Shown one piece after another: positions 55,116-64,000 of a stretch of DNA of 64,000 nucleotides (the first letter of the stretch is position 1; each line of letters begins with the position of its first letter). The stretch lies in contig CM055869.1 in assembly GCA_029582165.1 (NCBI GenBank), forward strand, positions 58,353,518-58,417,517, written 5' to 3'. This DNA is from Portulaca oleracea (lineage: Eukaryota > Streptophyta > Magnoliopsida > Caryophyllales > Portulacaceae). The translations under genes were made by a program, and so were the position numbers. The notes beneath the pieces were generated by a model. That model saw only the letters and a list, made by a program, of their open reading frames with translations, did not search any database and had not been told where the DNA came from.

Positions 55116-57084
55116 GTTTTGATAAGTATGTGAGCATGATTGGATATCATAGGAGCATCAAGTATTGTTTTATGGAATATTAAGCAGAGGAAATTAACTT
55201 ACAGATTTGCTTGGGGGACATCAATATTTTTTATGTATGTTCATTCATCTTACATATTTGATGTACCTGAAAATAATACTTGATGTCTTCCTGGCATCTT
55301 AACATGCTCACCAAAATATATTGCTCATATAATGTATATTTTTATGTAGAAGGATAAGTAGATATATCACGCTGAATTATGTCCCCTAAGATAAACATCC
55401 GATGAGTTTTAAGTTCAATCGGAAAAAAATGATATGTACCAGTTAATTTGTTGTTAAACAATACTTTACACTTGGTAGGTTTATGGTTTTTCAAAATTTT
55501 TTTTTTTGTCCGTCGTGATTAGCTTTTTTATGTATTACCATGTATAAAGGGAAGACTGCCTACATCTGAACCTCCTCTAAACCGCATTAACGAAATTGTA
55601 TTGAGGTTTGTTGTTGCTATTGTTGTTGTATATTATTTCTTTGGCAACCCCATTTTTTAACTTACATGACATATACAAACATGCCCACCTTCATTTGTCT
55701 ACACATTGTCACACATACTATTAGAATAGCACTACTACACCTATCTTTCCCTTTCTTGAGTATCAATAGAAGGGTGTAGTTGTTGAGTTGAGTTGCTCCA
55801 ATGATATTTTGAGCATCTTCAAAAGATGTTGAATTGATTGTTATCATTGCTATTTTCTTAGTTTTGGAGGATTTATTTGTGATAAGCTTGGTGAAGATTG
55901 CCTCAAAACCTTTGCCATGATCAAGCATACTCACAATATTAAACGGTTTTAAAAGAAAAGGAGAAACTCAAATTAAGAGCAGAATCATCGAGTTTTGATA
56001 TTGATATTTTTCTATTATTTTTGTTGTAAAAAATATGCGTTAGAAGATGACTAATATTAACTTTTCTAATCTTTCTATAGTCATTTGCTATAACTAAGGA
56101 TTCTTATATGATTCTTGTGGTTGACATAATTTTATTTGTTCGAGAAATAATTTTGGCATGGAAGGCATGCACGAAATTATTCAGATCATATCAGTTCAGT
56201 ATGTGCAACAAACTAATGGCTAACGGTGGAGAGCTTCATTATTTAAGGAGCCAACGTGTTTATGAAGAGAACACCAATCGAAAGCAGGCAAATATTTATA
56301 GTGATTCATAACTCTTTGTGCTATTAAGTCTTTCTTTACTCAACCTCAAAGTGAAATTGTATTTAGTACGTAGTAGGTCAAGGAATTCGCTAGGGTAGCT
56401 AACTATTGAGAGGAAATACTTAATGAGTGTACTTAGTTTTGAGCTAAGGAAAATGGAATTCGCTAGGTTTCGGCCAATCGAGTCCATCTCGCATTTAGCG
56501 AGTATGTCTGAAATATTAACCAAATAGGGTTTGAATTTGCTGATATTATCCGACGTCCTTCATTTTTTCAGAAAGATTATGTTATTATTGTATCTAATAT
56601 CCTAATTATGGAACGTAAATATTATCTGGATCCAAACTTTTGTTGGGGATAGTTGAAAAAATACTTGGTATATAGTAAACCAACCATTATTAGTTCATAA
56701 TTTTACGTTGGTTGGCCACAAATTCACTTAAATAAGCCGATGAGGTCATCCATCAACACACATCACATGCCAAAAGACTTCAAGTTCAAGTGCCCCTTGT
56801 TTTGGGTGCCCCTAGTTTGGGACCCTTTAAGCCCCTAATATCTCATTATATTACTTTATCCTTTTGAATTATCTATGGTTATGAATTTTGAGTAGTAATA
56901 TTAATTGTTAATATGTATAATAAATTACTTTTATGTAAAATTGTTATCATTTTACTTGTAATAAAAAAATTTATGAATAAAATCTAATTTTTGTAATGTA
57001 TTACCAAATATAAAAATATATATGTAGTTTATTATTCTATCCTTTTAAATTATATGTGGTTATGAATTTTGTATATTTTTTCTT

Positions 57085-57331
57085 GGACCATAATATATTG
57101 TACTTTGGGTGTTGAACAATAATACTTACATGACATTAATTTAGGAAAATTTTTAATTTTTTTTGCTACTTAATCTACCATGTGAGACCGCCAACGAATT
57201 AGCCATTGCCGGAACCGTTTTATGTACATTATTGTCCAATATCACCAAAGTAGAGTATATTGTTGTCCAAAAATGTTCAGTGCATTCCAACACCTCAAAA
57301 TACAGTGTATTAGCGTCTAAATTTTTTTTTT
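57085..57331. mobile_element. Foldback MITE, relative of 22186-22478
   Basis: The left arm (TTGTACTTTGGGTGTTGAAC, AATAATACTTACATG) and right arm (CATTATTGTCCAATATCACC, AAAATACAGTGTATTAGCG) repeat the 22186 element's arms with many changes. The centre keeps GCCATTGCCGGAACCG. Confidence 0.55.
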
Positions 57332-57983
57332 AAACTTTATGATGGCCCTAATTTTAAATTTGCCCTAATTTTAAATTTGTTTGTATCTCTTTCTTGTAAT
57401 CTTGCTGTAACCTCTCATAATAATATTTCTCCTCACATTCATAGAGTCAGAGGAAAAGACTTGACCACCTCACAGAGGTTGTCCCATTACATAATGCTAG
57501 ATGATGCAGCACAGCACCCAGCTGTATGCAGTATGCAGGATTACAATTGGGCCAATAGGGCCCATGTTTAAGTATGCTGGGACCCAAATGGACCCAATGT
57601 TTAAGTAAACCGGGACCCATGTGGGCCCATCGTGGCCCACAAAGTGTACGAATGCATTGATCATCTTTTTTACTGTCTCGGGCCCCATTTTACACGACAA
57701 GTTCAAAATTAACAAACTTACTTACGGCATGTAAAAGGGGTTAATAATCATGGGGTAAATCATAATTAACCGTCCCACCCACCACGCCTTGGGCCTTGTT
57801 TGGTTTGAGGAAGGGATTTAGTCACGAGATAATAAAGACTTTAAGGAGATAGTTACATCACTAGATATCAAATCTCTTTATGAAAAATTGTCATTTTGAG
57901 AAATCAAATTTGTTGCTCATTTTGTTTCTTTAGTGACTTTTTAAGGTGAGGAACCAATATCACTAAAAATAATAAGGTAGTTA

Positions 57984-58197
57984 GGTCCTGTTCTTTTGAT
58001 TGGTTAAAATCAAGTTTGGATGGATTGGATTGAATTTGATTGGATTGGATAAGTTATATGTTTTTTCGGGGAATTGTGTTTTTAGAGAGGATGCTTTTTT
58101 GGGTAATTATGTTTTAGAGAGGATACTTTTTTGGGAAATTGTGTATGATTTGGATTGAATTGGATAGGTTAGTGTAACCTATCCAAAGAACATGACC
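57984..58197. mobile_element. PIF-like MITE (GGTCCTGTTCTTTTGATTGG family)
   Basis: Left end GGTCCTGTTCTTTTGATTGG; right end CCTATCCAAAGAACATGACC is its imperfect inverse. The interior GGGGAATTGTGTTTTTAGAG is tandemly echoed and shared with 1146 and 2265. Confidence 0.6.
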
Positions 58198-60161
58198 TAT
58201 ATTTAGATTAATGTAACAGAAAAAAGATAAGAAAAGTAGTATCTTGCACGGGAAAAGTGGCCTATATTTAGATTCTCATAGACCTTGCGTTAGTGAAACT
58301 ATACTGAAAATTGTTGGTGGTAGTGAACAATATTTTGGTGTAATTCAATCCAATTCGGATATGGATATGGTGATGTTGTTAGTTAGCTCATAAGTTTGGA
58401 AATCAATATTTTGTGAACTCTCTTGTTTTTATGTCCACTAAATTATTCATTTTTCAATAAATACAATAACTTACTATAGCAAACTATTATTATTGGCCCG
58501 GAACAAAAAATGCTATAATACAAATGCAATATTACGACTTTTGACAAAAAAATCAAAAAATAAAATAGTCCAAACAAATATCAAATATTATAAAACATCT
58601 AATACATAGCCAATAAAATGAAGTAGTAATATAAACATACCAACTTATTTAAATCTAGATGCCTTTTTGGATCATAATTTATATATTTTCAAACAAAGTA
58701 ATTAAAGTCTTGGGCATGTCCCCTAAATCATAGGAAAACATTGACATTGCTTTGGCTTTAATTCAGTGATCCTCAAAGAAAACCCTTTTTTGTGTCTTGC
58801 GTCGTGGGGTAATTTGCTCATTTGTTTGACTTTACCACGAATTATGATGTGTGGATGATGGTGTAAATGACGTAGAGATTAATGCATCAAGATTTTATAC
58901 GTAAAGTCAATGCTAATTTATCCCAAAATAAATAAAATAGAGTACTTTCTCAAACATTTGAGTAAGTTGTGGGCTATTGCTTCATCATGCATGCAGATTA
59001 TATACAGGAAAATTGAATTTTAATAATCTCTACTGTTAATTTTATAGTAATAATCTTTATTTTTATTTTGGATTTCAGTGGTTCATAAAAAATTGGATTT
59101 TTATAGGATACTGCCGAGAATATACCTTAAATATCATAAATTTTGAGTTTTAAAATTTAGTATAACATCTTACCACGATTTTTAATGAATTTATGGCGTT
59201 TCTCAAAAAAAAAATTCATTTTGTCACGATTTTTTCACTTTTATTCCTTTTAAGAAATCATAATCATTGTTCGGATTCTCAAAAAAAATTAAAAATTCTT
59301 TTAGTAACTACATAGTCTAAATTTCATTACCTTTATGGGACAAGAATGAAAAAAATAAAAAGAATGTGGATGTGGATGTAGATGTGGATTTAGTATCACT
59401 ACAATTCAATATTATTTTTTTGGACCACCAGAATCCAAAATGAAATTAGGGACTATTGCTATACAATTGGTAAAAGTAAGAATTATTAAAATCCAATTTT
59501 CCTTATATATATGTACATATTGTTTCCTTGGTATTTTAAGTTGGTTTCCAAATGTTCTTTTTTTTATTTTTCAATTTGTTTTGTGTCTAAATTGATTTTC
59601 AAAAAAAGTTTTGTAGGTCGACAAGATTCAACCTTTCCATAAACTTCAGTTTATATAGTGGAAAAATTACCTATATTTGGATCCCTAAATCACACTAAAA
59701 TCAAGTTTCCCCTGAAAGTTCATTGTTATATATACATTTATATACAAAAATGACCTGAAAACGTCCAATTTTCTAAAGCCATAATATTTAAATACATCAA
59801 AGCGAAAGCCATTTTCAACCGATCGAAGGAACTCAAGCACACAACAATATGTATTTTATGTTCATGGAATTTATGTTCCGGAGTATCTATAAATAAACAA
59901 TCACGATATTAAAATGAACAAACCGGTGTTTGCAAATGAGCAATCATACTATTTCAATATTTCCACAGTCATGCCACAATATGATCTATGTACTTGGAAT
60001 TTAGGTTCCAAGGTATCTACAAATAAGTAATACGTAGTAATAATATTAAAATGAACAATCTAATATTTGCAAGGGAATTGTCATACTACTTGGAGCATAA
60101 ACACCATGAGCACCTAATATTACATGCACCAGGAGCACGTGCATGCTCCAGGGCATTTGTA

Positions 60162-60962
60162 AGCCTGTTTGGTGAGTGAAAGAGGAATGAAATTAGTATG
60201 GAATGGGGTCTAATTCCTATTTTTTTTGTTTGGAGAACATAAAATGAAATGAAATTATAATTCCCTCAGGTTTCTTATTCCTCTCAAATGAGAGAAAGTA
60301 GAACCCTCCCAAATATGAGAGGTATCCAATCTATCCCTTTTTATTATTTTTTTAAAATTAATTATTCTTCTCTTCTCCATACCTCTAGTTACAACAATGG
60401 TGAGAAAAACTTCATCTTTCCCCTGTCTTCCCAATTTTGAGTCTCTTTGACTCTTTGAACTAACTTCAACCATATAGATCTAGAGAGAGAGAAAAACTGC
60501 AGAGAGAAAAGAGAACTTCCGGCGGAGATGGATTTGTAGAAAAGGATTTGTAGCAGACGGCGGAGATGAGGGAGGAGAACTTCCGACTGACGCGGGAGAG
60601 GTAGGCCGAGTGCTGGGGGTCGTTGGAGAGGTGGAAGAAGATCTTCAGGACGACGTCGTCAGAGAGGAAAGAGAAGGTGTCGTCCTCCATTGATGGGAAA
60701 AGAGAGCTTGCTTGGTGGTGCAGAAAGAAAATGGAGAAAAGTATAGAGAGAGAGAAAAAGAATTGAAGATGATGATAGAGAGTATAGAGAGAGAGCAAAA
60801 GAAAAGAACGATGAGGGATTATATTATTATTATTATTATTATTATTGTTTCATTCCTTTTTCTCACCAAACACTTTAAATTCTGGAATCAAATTCCATTC
60901 TCAACCTTTTAGATATCTAATTTCATATCCAACTCATTCCTTTTTTCTCTCCAAACATGCCC
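60162..60962. mobile_element. PIF/Harbinger-like element carrying an F-box fragment
   Basis: Left end AGCCTGTTTGGTGAG and right end TCTCCAAACATGCCC match the ends of the element at 32092-33352, and the similarity runs on (GGAATGAAATTAGTATGGAA, TCCAACTCATTCC). GTA stands on both sides (60159-60161 and 60963-60965); this is not the usual TWA, so the left border may be off by one base. An (ATT)n tract lies near the right end. About 60385-60800 is unrelated to the other element and holds an F-box reading frame. Confidence 0.68.
60466..60690 (-). pseudogene. F-box domain fragment inside the MITE
   Basis: A 74-codon frame starts MEDDTFSFLSDDVVLKIFF and continues HLSNDPQHSAYLSRVSRKFSSLI, an N-terminal F-box of the kind that binds SKP1 in SCF ubiquitin ligases. 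After about 45 residues the family similarity stops, and a low-complexity tail (SLCSFSLSLDLYG) reaches a stop with no substrate-binding domain. The minus strand upstream is pyrimidine-rich like a 5' UTR. The whole frame lies between the MITE ends, so I read it as a captured gene fragment. A functional short F-box protein cannot be excluded. Confidence 0.6.
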
Positions 60963-61063
60963 GTAGTGAACAATCACAATAACAAGAGTGAACAATCATA
61001 ATAAGCTTCAGGGGCACCTAATAAACTGCAGCAGCAACACTGGACAGGTCAGTTGGGCCCGTG

Positions 61064-61270
61064 TTAACAGTCTGGGCCAATGCACGGCAAAGGGCAGCTT
61101 GGACCGGGGCACGGTACAGGGCAGTGTGGGCCCGGGCACCGAACAGGGCAGATTTTGCCGGGGCACAGTACAGAGCAGTTTGGGCCGGTACATATTAATG
61201 GGCGGCTAGAAGCTGGTGCAAATGATACCAAAATGAGGCCAAGTGCCAGAACGATAACAAATGGTTTCAT
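61064..61270 (-). CDS. Small secreted cysteine-rich repeat peptide, 68 residues
   Basis: Starts MKPFVIVLALGLILVSFAPA, a clear signal peptide with cleavage expected near ASS|RP. The mature part is a nine-residue repeat of form C-x-G-x-x-C-x-(V/L)-x, about 4.7 copies (CTGPNCSVL, CPGKICPVR, CPGPHCPVP, CPGPSCPLP, CIGPDC), giving ten cysteines in about 45 residues with spacing alternating CxxxxC and CxxxC. An ATG 24 bp upstream (61294) is in frame, but the TATA box at 61325-61334 would put transcription start near it, so I chose the inner ATG. I do not recognise the family: it lacks GASA, defensin, LTP and RALF patterns. It should be an exported disulfide-rich peptide. Confidence 0.68.
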   Translation of the reverse strand: MKPFVIVLALGLILVSFAPASSRPLICTGPNCSVLCPGKICPVRCPGPHCPVPCPGPSCPLPCIGPDC

Positions 61271-61324
61271 TTTGTGGAGAGACCAACAACACAAGGAAAA
61301 TGATCACCAGAAAAACAGGGTGCC

Positions 61325-61334
61325 ATATTTATAG
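61325..61334 (-). promoter_or_regulatory. TATA box of the cysteine-rich peptide gene
   Basis: CTATAAATAT on the minus strand, about 55 bp upstream of the chosen ATG. Spacing gives a leader of about 25-30 nt. Confidence 0.6.
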
Positions 61335-62460
61335 GCTGGAGGAGGGTACATTTATTGTAATAATAATAATAATAATAATAATTAATAATTATTATATAAA
61401 AATAATAAAATAACATTGCTGTAGACAACTTCAGCCAAGCTGTAGATAATCTTCACTGTATGCACGTATATGTTGCATACTTGCATATAATAATGATGAT
61501 GATACGATGGTGATGATTAGCGCTGCCAAAAAATTGGGTTTGATCAAATTTGGATCGGTCAATGTTAAAATTCAGATAAGAAATTGATGACCACACCTGG
61601 TTTTTCCAGGTCAAATCGGATTGGACAATTCGTACGGGCCTATTTTCAGGTCAGAATCGAGTTTAGACAATAAAAAAAGTGATATATTATGTTCGAATAT
61701 TCAGTCAATTCAGTTAATATCAGAATTTTAGACGAATTTTTTTTATCGGACCTGGTTTTTTTCCAGGTCGAACAAAAATTTGCCACCTCTATGATAATGA
61801 TATGTACAACCTGGTACAAGCCATAGATATAGGTCGAGATTCTAGGATCTAGTTTCTTTTTTTAAACAAAAAAATGGATTTAGTTAGTCAAATTATAAGA
61901 GTTGGGATAATAGTAAGTTGAATTTTAGAATTGTATCACGCAAGCTGAATTATTAGACTCTTGGATTTCGGTGCACTATCATCGAGTCATCCAAGCTGAA
62001 TGAACTATTGGACCCTTGACCGGGCCTGGACATCAATTTCTCATCCTTTGCTAATTACTATTAACTGAATTTGACTGACTCTAATTTATCCGAACTCAAA
62101 CTTTTTCTAGCCCTGCTAATTCCCCCCAAAAAATAACTCTTTTGTAGTCCATGAATGATCTAATTGGATCTTAGTAATGGGCCTAACAGTCAAGTTTTTA
62201 TTATGGGCCAAGCCCAACCACGCAACTCCCTCACACAGAACCCAGTAAAGAAAAAACACGCGAAATTTCAATCGAATTCGAAGCTGTAAAGAAGCTTCTG
62301 GGCAGTGGAAAATTTCCTTATTTACTAAGGAAAAAAAACGAAATAAAATTCTTTCCCTACAAACTACAAAGTGCGTGTATTCTCAGATTCAGAGTAGAAT
62401 CCTTCAAATTCCAACTGGGTTTTAAGCATTTCCGACAAATTACAAGTCTCGGATTCTTCC
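61335..62460. other. Intergenic up to the gene at the right edge
   Basis: An (AAT)n tract (about 61358-61390) and a degenerate hAT-like MITE (61518-61791, ends TAGCGCTGCCAAAAAATTGG and AACAAAAATTTGCCACCTCTA). The rest is the promoter region of the gene starting at 62461. Confidence 0.5.
62178..62216 (+). promoter_or_regulatory. Site II (TGGGCC/GCCCA) cluster
   Basis: TGGGCC at 62178-62183 and 62204-62209, and GCCCA at 62212-62216. Clustered TGGGCY elements 250-300 bp before an ATG mark promoters of plant housekeeping and translation or organelle genes (TCP-binding). Confidence 0.55.
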
Positions 62461-62477
62461 ATGTCTTCTCCTGCAGA
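62461..62477 (+). CDS. Probable first coding exon of a gene leaving the window
   Basis: ATG TCT TCT CCT GCA GA followed by GTACTA gives MSSPA and a donor site. Upstream is a leader-like region with the site II cluster; downstream is long intron-like T-rich DNA with Stowaway MITEs up to the window end. Function cannot be told from five codons. The ATG could also be a leader ATG with coding sequence starting later. Confidence 0.35.
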
Positions 62478-62819
62478 GTACTAATCTCTCTTTCCCTCTT
62501 TCTAATTCGTAATATGATTCGTTAATCTTGATTTGATTGTGGGAAGTTTGATTTGATTTGGGTTGGAATTCTGTATTGTTCATGTTAATTTTGATTAGGT
62601 ATCTTTCAATTGAATGCATTCTTGTTGACCTATTGAATTGAGTTACTGAAGTTCAATATGTGAAATTCTGAACATGAAAAGTGATATATGTAGTTGGTGT
62701 TGGTGAATTGGGGGTGTAATTCTGAGATCTCTGGGAAATTTGGTCAGTTTGAAATTGATTCCCAGTGATTTGGATTCATTTTGGGTTTAGGGTTTTAATT
62801 ACTGGCTCCTTTCTATGTT

Positions 62820-63056
62820 AATTGGCTTAATTTTGACTTTTATTGTCTCCAATATTACTCTTTGATTGATAGTTTCTTGTATAATATGTGATTAACAATT
62901 GCAATATTACACTCTTTGATAGTATTTTTCGTTACAAATCTGACCGTAGCAATTTTATGTAGCAACTCATTGTATATATTGAGAAATTTATGGTCGAAAG
63001 TTTTGAGATTTGACTGCACGATTTCCAATGACAACAATTAATATGGAACGGAGGGA
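62820..63056. mobile_element. Stowaway MITE, left end degraded
   Basis: Right end CAATTAATATGGAACGGAGGGA; interior TTTGATTGATAGTTTCTTGT, TTCGTTACAAATCTGACC, as in the common family. The left terminus is lost near TTCTATGTTAATTGGC. Confidence 0.65.
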
Positions 63057-63425
63057 TTATCAACAATTGAAGGAATAGCATTGATTTTGTTGGTTGGTTA
63101 TCTCACTATTGAAAGATTGATGGAGAATTTCATTCTCCCTCTGCCCTATTAATTGTCCCTTTAGCTTCTGGGGATTATCAAGAGACTAACATCGTTAAAA
63201 ATTAGCTATGCAATGTCCAAATTACCCGTCTATTAAAGTAGATGAAACCAACCCAAAACCAGTACTCGAAATAAGTAGATGAAACCATATGAAAACCAAT
63301 ACTTTGAAATTCTGCCCGTGTGGGGTATGCAGGGGTTGGATGTAGCGGTCTTACCCCTAAATTTTACAAATTAGAGATACTGGTTACAGTTGACCCAAGA
63401 TTTAGAAATCGTCCGCTACCTATTA

Positions 63426-63673
63426 CTACCTCTGTCCCTAATTGTTTGTCACAAAAACTAATTCATCAAAACCAATTCGCATGGAAATGAGGTGAAAAGT
63501 TTGTAAATTGCCCAAAATATCCTTGATAATAACCTTGGAGTGAGGTCAAGAGTTTATTTATTAGGGATAAAATTGGTAATATGGTTGTTGGAATTGTAAA
63601 AGTTAATTAATTTGACAAACAAAAAGGGGCGGAGAAGTTAGTTAATTTGACATACAAAAACGGACGGAGGTAG
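63426..63673. mobile_element. Stowaway MITE, 248 bp
   Basis: Left end CTACCTCTGTCCCTAATTGT and right end ACAAAAACGGACGGAGGTAG, TA on both sides. It may lie inside an older element whose ends are near 63135 (CTCCCTCTGCCCTATTAA) and 63930 (AATTGGGATGGGGG). Confidence 0.75.
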
Positions 63674-64000
63674 TACTTCATGGAAAAGAAGCCTGGGGGG
63701 GGGGGGGTTAATGAGGCATTTTACTTTAGTCCATTACAATTATGTTGATTTTTTCCCCCTAACTATCCAAAGTACGAACATAAAGTAGATGAAACTAGAA
63801 AGGGATTCAAAGTAGCAAATTAATAAAGGTAAATATGGTAACTTACCATTAGTGTGTTATTGGAAATGTAAAACATAAATATTATGGGAAAATGAAGTTA
63901 GTTAAAGCGACGGTCAAATTGGGATGGGGGACATTAAACTCGCTCTCCACTTTATTTGTTGCTATGGTTTCCATATACAATGATCCATGATGTGGAACTA

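Larger units (their letters stand above)
47069..60161. other. Large gene-poor region
   Basis: About 13 kb without a supported gene. Contents listed separately: Stowaway-type MITEs at 47395-49374 and 52005, a possible MITE at about 49971-50283, a degenerate hAT-like MITE at about 50555-50850, foldbacks at 51154, 53881 and 57085, a TG...CA element at 53239-53443, a (TA)n tract, a SINE-like tail near 55548-55634 and a PIF-like MITE at 57984-58197. Open frames at 53556, 55662 and 56108 are under 91 codons and carry no motif I know. Confidence 0.5.

Noticed and set aside
55662..55934. 90-codon minus-strand frame (MSMLDHGKGFEAIF...)
   Set aside because: Composition is near coding-like but no domain, splice context or promoter was found; kept out until a homologue is seen.
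60255..60473. 72-codon minus-strand frame in the F-box MITE
   Set aside because: Translation of the element's own subterminal sequence; not linked in frame to the F-box.

Overview
The window is nuclear DNA of a flowering plant, most likely a eudicot. The evidence is GT-AG introns, plant-only gene families (DYW-type PPR, wall-associated kinase, NIK-type LRR, DUF1005, CYB561 with DOMON), AT-rich intergenic DNA and very many plant MITEs. Species cannot be read from the sequence; an asterid is a guess.

I support nine protein genes with a readable body, a tRNA-Leu, and two possible genes cut by the window ends. In order: a possible gene tail (3-152, +); an LRX-type LRR protein without an extensin tail (5579-6904, -); a DYW-class PPR protein resembling CRR28 (12493-14286, -); a three-exon HAD acid phosphatase/VSP-like gene (15477-19802, -); tRNA-Leu(CAG) (24720-24800, +); a DOMON plus cytochrome b561 protein (25128-26330, -); a three-exon wall-associated receptor-like kinase (29118-31746, +) whose second intron is best read as GC-AG; a small two-exon gene of unknown function (33426-34823, -); a seven-exon NIK/SERK-like LRR ectodomain with no kinase (37014-40467, +); a two-exon DUF1005 gene (41341-46812, -); a small secreted cysteine-rich repeat peptide (61064-61270, -); and the likely first exon of a gene leaving the window (62461 on, +). 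These are unrelated genes, not an operon. Several concern the cell surface (LRX-like, WAKL, NIK-like, CYB561, secreted peptide), but nothing shows that they act together.

The rest is dominated by small DNA transposons: Stowaway-type MITEs (TA target duplication, CTCCCTCCGT-like ends), at least three of them in nested arrangements; a PIF/Harbinger-like family with TAA duplications (five copies, two inside NIK-like introns); a second, larger PIF-like family in which one copy has an almost pure AT interior and another carries an F-box fragment; hAT-type elements with 8-bp duplications; and several long foldbacks. There is also a decayed LINE-type RNase H fragment, tRNA-derived SINE traces and four tandem-repeat blocks. 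From 46.8 to 61.0 kb I found no convincing gene.

The best leads are the kinase-less NIK-like protein that has lost its C-terminal cysteine pair and ends in a GPI-signal-like tail, the ten-cysteine nonapeptide-repeat secreted peptide, the F-box fragment inside a MITE-like element, the GC-AG intron in the WAKL gene, and the 212-bp hairpin at 53881-54092.
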